From SIG440 sp045647905 (lineage in GTDB: Bacteria; Bacillota; Clostridia; Monoglobales; Monoglobaceae), in the NCBI GenBank assembly GCA_045647905.1, contig JAZRMZ010000058.1:1-8333 (forward strand): DNA of 8,333 nucleotides, in the 5' to 3' direction. Of the stretch, positions 5,601 through 8,333 are shown one piece after another (within the stretch, counting starts at the first letter, position 1; each line of letters starts with the position of its first letter). A program made the position numbers and the translations under genes. The notes beneath the pieces are model-generated. The model was not told the origin of the DNA. It saw only the letters and a program-made list of their open reading frames with translations, and ran no database searches.

Positions 5601-5635
5601 ATAAAAACAGGAATGTTTCACGTGAAACATTCCTG
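5601..5635 (-). terminator. intrinsic terminator of the MATE gene, built on a parS palindrome
   Basis: Positions 5608-5635 are a perfect 28-bp palindrome whose middle is parS. On the minus strand it begins five bases after the MATE stop codon and is followed directly by TTTTTAT (5607-5601). A stem of about 12 bp with a four-base loop plus a U-run is the form of a rho-independent terminator. Confidence 0.85.
5614..5629. promoter_or_regulatory. parS site 2 (ParB-binding centromere)
   Basis: A second exact TGTTTCACGTGAAACA, 301 bp centre to centre from parS 1. Here the symmetry extends six more bases on each side (CAGGAA/TTCCTG), which turns it into the terminator stem of the MATE gene. Confidence 0.97.
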
Positions 5636-5640
5636 CATAA

Positions 5641-6978
5641 TTAATTTCTAACCAAATTCTTTATCCACTTCTTGCTTCTGTAACGCCAGATTGAAAGCAA
5701 CAGCTTCACAACTTCTTCACTCATCATAATTATATAAATCTTTTCAAGTGAAAGGTTGAACACAAGTCCTGCAATCAAAACAAACGGAACACCAATGAGC
5801 CACATTGAAGTTATATCAATAAGCGCCGCAAACTTCGTATCGCCTCCGTTTCTGAAAACACCGACGATAAAATAAAAGGTCAGAGATTTCACCGTCATAA
5901 TAAGTGCTGTCAGGAACAGAATATTCAATGTCTGATTGTATATTGAAGGTGTTATGTTATAGGGAATCAGCACAATGGGTCTGATAACAATAAAGAATCC
6001 CGCAACAACAATGGAAAACACCGTGTTCAAAATACATAACTTTTTTGAAACATTAAAGGCGCTTTCCGTATCACCTGCGCCAACCAGCTTGCCAATGAGT
6101 ATTCCTGCCGCATTACCTCCACCGTGAAAGAACACAAGGAGCAGCCTTTCAATATTCTGAACAATTGTGATTACAACAACCGCTTCAGCACTAACCTGGG
6201 AAAATACCCATGAATATGTGACAGTTCCCAATGCCCATGCACTTTCATTGAGGGTTACGGGAAGTGCCGCTTTGAAATACTTTTGGAGCATTCCTTTTGG
6301 GAAAGTAAACATTTCTCTTAATGGTGCCGCCTGAAGCATCTTTTTTCCGTACACAACCGAAAGAATAATCAAAAGCTCCGATGCTCTTGCAATTATGGTT
6401 GCATACGCCGCACCTTCAATTCCCATTGCAGAAAATCCAAGATGCCCGTAAATCATAGCCCAGTTCATAACAATATTCACGCAAAGCCCGATAAAACGTG
6501 CAACAAATGAGACATTTGCCTTTTCGCTGCAACAAAGACTCATATCATAAGCCGCCGTTATGCCCGACAATATATACGAAAAACATACAATCCTCAGATA
6601 TTTCACGCCATAATCCACAATTGCCTTTTCACTTCTGAAGAATTTTATTATCATTTGCGGTGCCGCAAGTGAAATAACAATAAACAAAGCAGACAGCAAT
6701 GAAACAAGCATCAGATTGATTCCAAGAACCTTCCGCATATTCTTTATGTCCTTTGCACCCCAGTACTGAGCCGCAAAAACTCCTGCTCCTCCGCACATAC
6801 CAAAGGTAACAACAGCAAACAAAAAGTACCATTGATTTGCAATTCCCACCGCCGCAATAACGTCCGAACCCAAGTCGCCAAGCATAACCGTGTCCAAAAG
6901 GTTTATGAACGCCGCAATCAGTTCCTTCAGAGCCATTGGCACAAGCAAGAGGAAAAAACTTTTATAAAATGACTTCAA
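5641..6978 (-). CDS. MATE-family multidrug/cation efflux transporter
   Basis: This inner-membrane antiporter of the MATE (NorM/DinF/MepA) family, 445 residues long, would export drugs or other organic compounds in exchange for H+ or Na+; the substrate cannot be read from the sequence. About twelve hydrophobic segments form two six-helix halves. Family features include PMALKELIAAFINLLDTVML near residue 14, VMLGDLG (31-37), GAGVFAAQYWGA (64-75) in the first half, and VGVFRNGGDTKFAALIDITS (372-391) in the second. The start is a TTG at 6978 with GGCGGTGA (6983-6990) just upstream; the next ATG (residue 15) would cut into the first helix and has no ribosome binding site. It lies 152 bp after tex on the same strand and ends at the parS-containing terminator. 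Confidence 0.93.
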   Translation of the reverse strand: MKSFYKSFFLLLVPMALKELIAAFINLLDTVMLGDLGSDVIAAVGIANQWYFLFAVVTFGMCGGAGVFAAQYWGAKDIKNMRKVLGINLMLVSLLSALFIVISLAAPQMIIKFFRSEKAIVDYGVKYLRIVCFSYILSGITAAYDMSLCCSEKANVSFVARFIGLCVNIVMNWAMIYGHLGFSAMGIEGAAYATIIARASELLIILSVVYGKKMLQAAPLREMFTFPKGMLQKYFKAALPVTLNESAWALGTVTYSWVFSQVSAEAVVVITIVQNIERLLLVFFHGGGNAAGILIGKLVGAGDTESAFNVSKKLCILNTVFSIVVAGFFIVIRPIVLIPYNITPSIYNQTLNILFLTALIMTVKSLTFYFIVGVFRNGGDTKFAALIDITSMWLIGVPFVLIAGLVFNLSLEKIYIIMMSEEVVKLLLSIWRYRSKKWIKNLVRN

Positions 6979-7021
6979 TATATCACCGCCTGAATATCAA
7001 AATAACATTCTCAGGGCAAAC

Positions 7022-7120
7022 GTATTTTGATGCAGACCGTTCAAAGGATAGACCGAAAGAAATTCGCATATTAGCGAATTTCAATCATTATTTTCCCTTT
7101 GAACGGTCTGCACAAAATAC
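7022..7120. repeat. nested inverted repeat, MITE-like, between tex and the MATE gene
   Basis: The outer arms TATTTTGATGCAGACCGTTC (continuing to 7047) and CCTTTGAACGGTCTGCACAA (7096, continuing to 7119) are inverses over 24 bp with a single one-base insertion. Inside them is a second stem, GAAATTCGC with GCGAATTTC (7059-7067 and 7074-7082), around ATATTA. Both outer ends begin with TA, which could be a TA target duplication with 22-23-bp terminal repeats. No T-run follows on either strand, so it is not an ordinary terminator. It could be a non-autonomous mobile element or a structured leader or spacer in a tex-MATE transcript. Confidence 0.7.
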
Positions 7121-7130
7121 ATTGTCCTGA

Positions 7131-8333
7131 TTAATCAATTCCTTTCATTGTGAGAGATATTCTCTTTTTCTGAACATCAACTTCCAACACTTTTACCTTC
7201 ACAATATCACCGATTGAAACAACATCCATGGGATGCTTCACATATTTGTCGCAGAGCTGCGAAATATGCACAAGCCCGTCCTGATGCACTCCGATGTCAA
7301 CAAACGCACCAAAGTCAATAACATTTCTGACTGTTCCCGTGAGAATCATATCGGGCTTCAGGTCTTCCATGCTCATAACATCGTCACGGAGCAAGGGCTG
7401 TTCAACCGAATCACGTGGGTCACGTCCGGGCTTTGTGATTTCGTCCACAATGTCACGCAATGTGGGAACACCAATGCCCAAATCCGATGCAAGTGACGTC
7501 AAATCCTTGTCCTTCATACGGTTTTTGATGTCACCAAGGTTTCCTTCCTCAACATCCTTCATTGTGTATCCCAAAAATTCAATGAGCTTTTCTGCCGCCT
7601 CATAGGCTTCGGGATGAACTGCCGTGTTGTCAAGAACATTCTTTCCGTCAGCAATCCTCAAAAAGCCTGCACATTGCTGAAATGCCTTTGGCCCAAGCTT
7701 CCCAACCTTTTTGAGCTGTGCTCTGCTTGTAAATCTTCCTTCTTCTTCCCTGTATTTTACAATATTGGAAGCAATTGTCGAATTTATGCCCGAAATATAC
7801 TGAAGAAGGGGAGCAGAAGCGGTGTTCAGGTCAACGCCAACGGAGTTAACACAATCTTCAACAACACCGCCAAGAACTTCGCCAAGACGTTTCTGGTTCA
7901 TGTCGTGCTGATACTGACCAACACCAATTGCCTTTGGTTCAATCTTAACAAGCTCCGCAAGGGGGTCCTGAACACGTCTTGCAATTGAAATTGCACTACG
8001 CTGAGTTACGTCAAAATCGGGGAACTCCTCTGTTGCCAGCTTTGAAGCGGAATAAACCGAAGCCCCTGCCTCGTTTGTCATTATGTATTTCACGTTGTGC
8101 TCGGGGATTTCCTTTATGAGGTTTGCCGCAAAGATTTCTGTTTCCTTTGAAGCAGTTCCGTTTCCGATTGAAATGAGAGTTATGCCGTGCTTCTTTATAA
8201 GACCCTTAATCAAAGTCTTTGCCGACTCTTTTTGTCCCTCAGAATGTGTGATATAAATAACACCCGTGTCAAGAACCTTTCCCGTTTCGTCAACAACGCC
8301 AACTTTACAACCGGTACGATAGCCGGGGTCAAG
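7131..8333 (-). CDS. tex: Tex-family RNA-binding protein, C-terminal part (5' end beyond window)
   Basis: The frame stays open to the right edge, giving the last 400 residues of Tex, which is usually about 700-780 long. Tex is a conserved cytoplasmic nucleic-acid-binding protein, related to eukaryotic Spt6 and linked to transcription. The visible part starts in the YqgF-like domain with LDPGYRTGCKVGVVD (1-15) and continues through GQYQHDMNQKRL (139-150). A double helix-hairpin-helix region follows (about 172-228, with SGINSTIASNIVKYREEEGR and KLGPKAFQQCAGFLRI). The C-terminal S1 RNA-binding domain spans about 326-397 (GTVRNVIDFGAFVDIG, DGLVHISQL, KRISLTMK). A TTG at 8213 is merely internal. 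Nothing suggests truncation other than the window edge. Confidence 0.96.
   Translation of the reverse strand, partial: LDPGYRTGCKVGVVDETGKVLDTGVIYITHSEGQKESAKTLIKGLIKKHGITLISIGNGTASKETEIFAANLIKEIPEHNVKYIMTNEAGASVYSASKLATEEFPDFDVTQRSAISIARRVQDPLAELVKIEPKAIGVGQYQHDMNQKRLGEVLGGVVEDCVNSVGVDLNTASAPLLQYISGINSTIASNIVKYREEEGRFTSRAQLKKVGKLGPKAFQQCAGFLRIADGKNVLDNTAVHPEAYEAAEKLIEFLGYTMKDVEEGNLGDIKNRMKDKDLTSLASDLGIGVPTLRDIVDEITKPGRDPRDSVEQPLLRDDVMSMEDLKPDMILTGTVRNVIDFGAFVDIGVHQDGLVHISQLCDKYVKHPMDVVSIGDIVKVKVLEVDVQKKRISLTMKGID

Larger units (their letters stand above)
5229..5640. other. 412-bp intergenic gap upstream of parA: parS sites and repeats
   Basis: No gene is supported between parA and the MATE gene. 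The gap holds the parA ribosome binding site and promoter (5234-5287), parS 1 (5313-5328), four repeat arms (5341-5562), and parS 2 within the MATE terminator (5601-5635). Short frames present here come from the repeats. Confidence 0.8.

Noticed and set aside
5658..5668. DnaA box (TTATCCACT) suggesting oriC
   Set aside because: A single one-mismatch copy inside the MATE coding sequence, with no cluster and no AT-rich unwinding region beside it.

Overview
The window looks like a chromosomal segment of a low-to-moderate GC Clostridia-type Firmicute, probably an anaerobic gut lineage. The reasons are strong AGGAGG-type ribosome binding sites, the parA-parB-(small membrane protein)-serS gene order, and perfect copies of the Firmicutes chromosomal parS palindrome TGTTTCACGTGAAACA. 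The origin of replication is probably not far away, but no dnaA, rsmG or clear DnaA-box cluster is visible. The genus cannot be told from the sequence.

Layout, left to right. Positions 1-240 are an intergenic repeat island: arms of a TCATGCTGAGC-type inverted repeat and a row of three hairpins. Positions 241-1012 hold a plus-strand gene for a small secreted protein with a copper amine oxidase N-terminal-like (stalk) domain. Its promoter has a 19-bp spacer containing a dyad, as in MerR-controlled promoters, and the gene ends at a strong terminator. Positions 1020-1535 hold a short remnant of a probable SLOG/DUF1273-like gene, cut off by five tandem 84-bp repeat units. A near twin of the first terminator follows (1536-1568) and serves serS from the other side. 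Everything else is on the minus strand: serS, a membrane-anchored coiled-coil protein, parB and parA (2910-5228). A 412-bp gap (5229-5640) then holds the parA promoter, two parS sites and more repeat arms. It is followed by a MATE-family exporter and the C-terminal 400 residues of the RNA-binding protein Tex, which runs off the right edge.

ParA (Soj), ParB (Spo0J) and the two nearby parS sites form a chromosome segregation and origin-organisation module. ParB loads at parS as a CTP-dependent clamp and ParA responds to it. The downstream coiled-coil gene and serS may be co-transcribed with it, although a 154-bp gap lies after parB.

Points most worth attention: a parS site that is also the stem of a textbook intrinsic terminator for the MATE gene; a glycine in place of the expected Walker B aspartate in ParA; the tandem array with a two-unit (168-bp) higher-order pattern; the MerR-like promoter; and a 99-bp nested inverted repeat between tex and the MATE gene.
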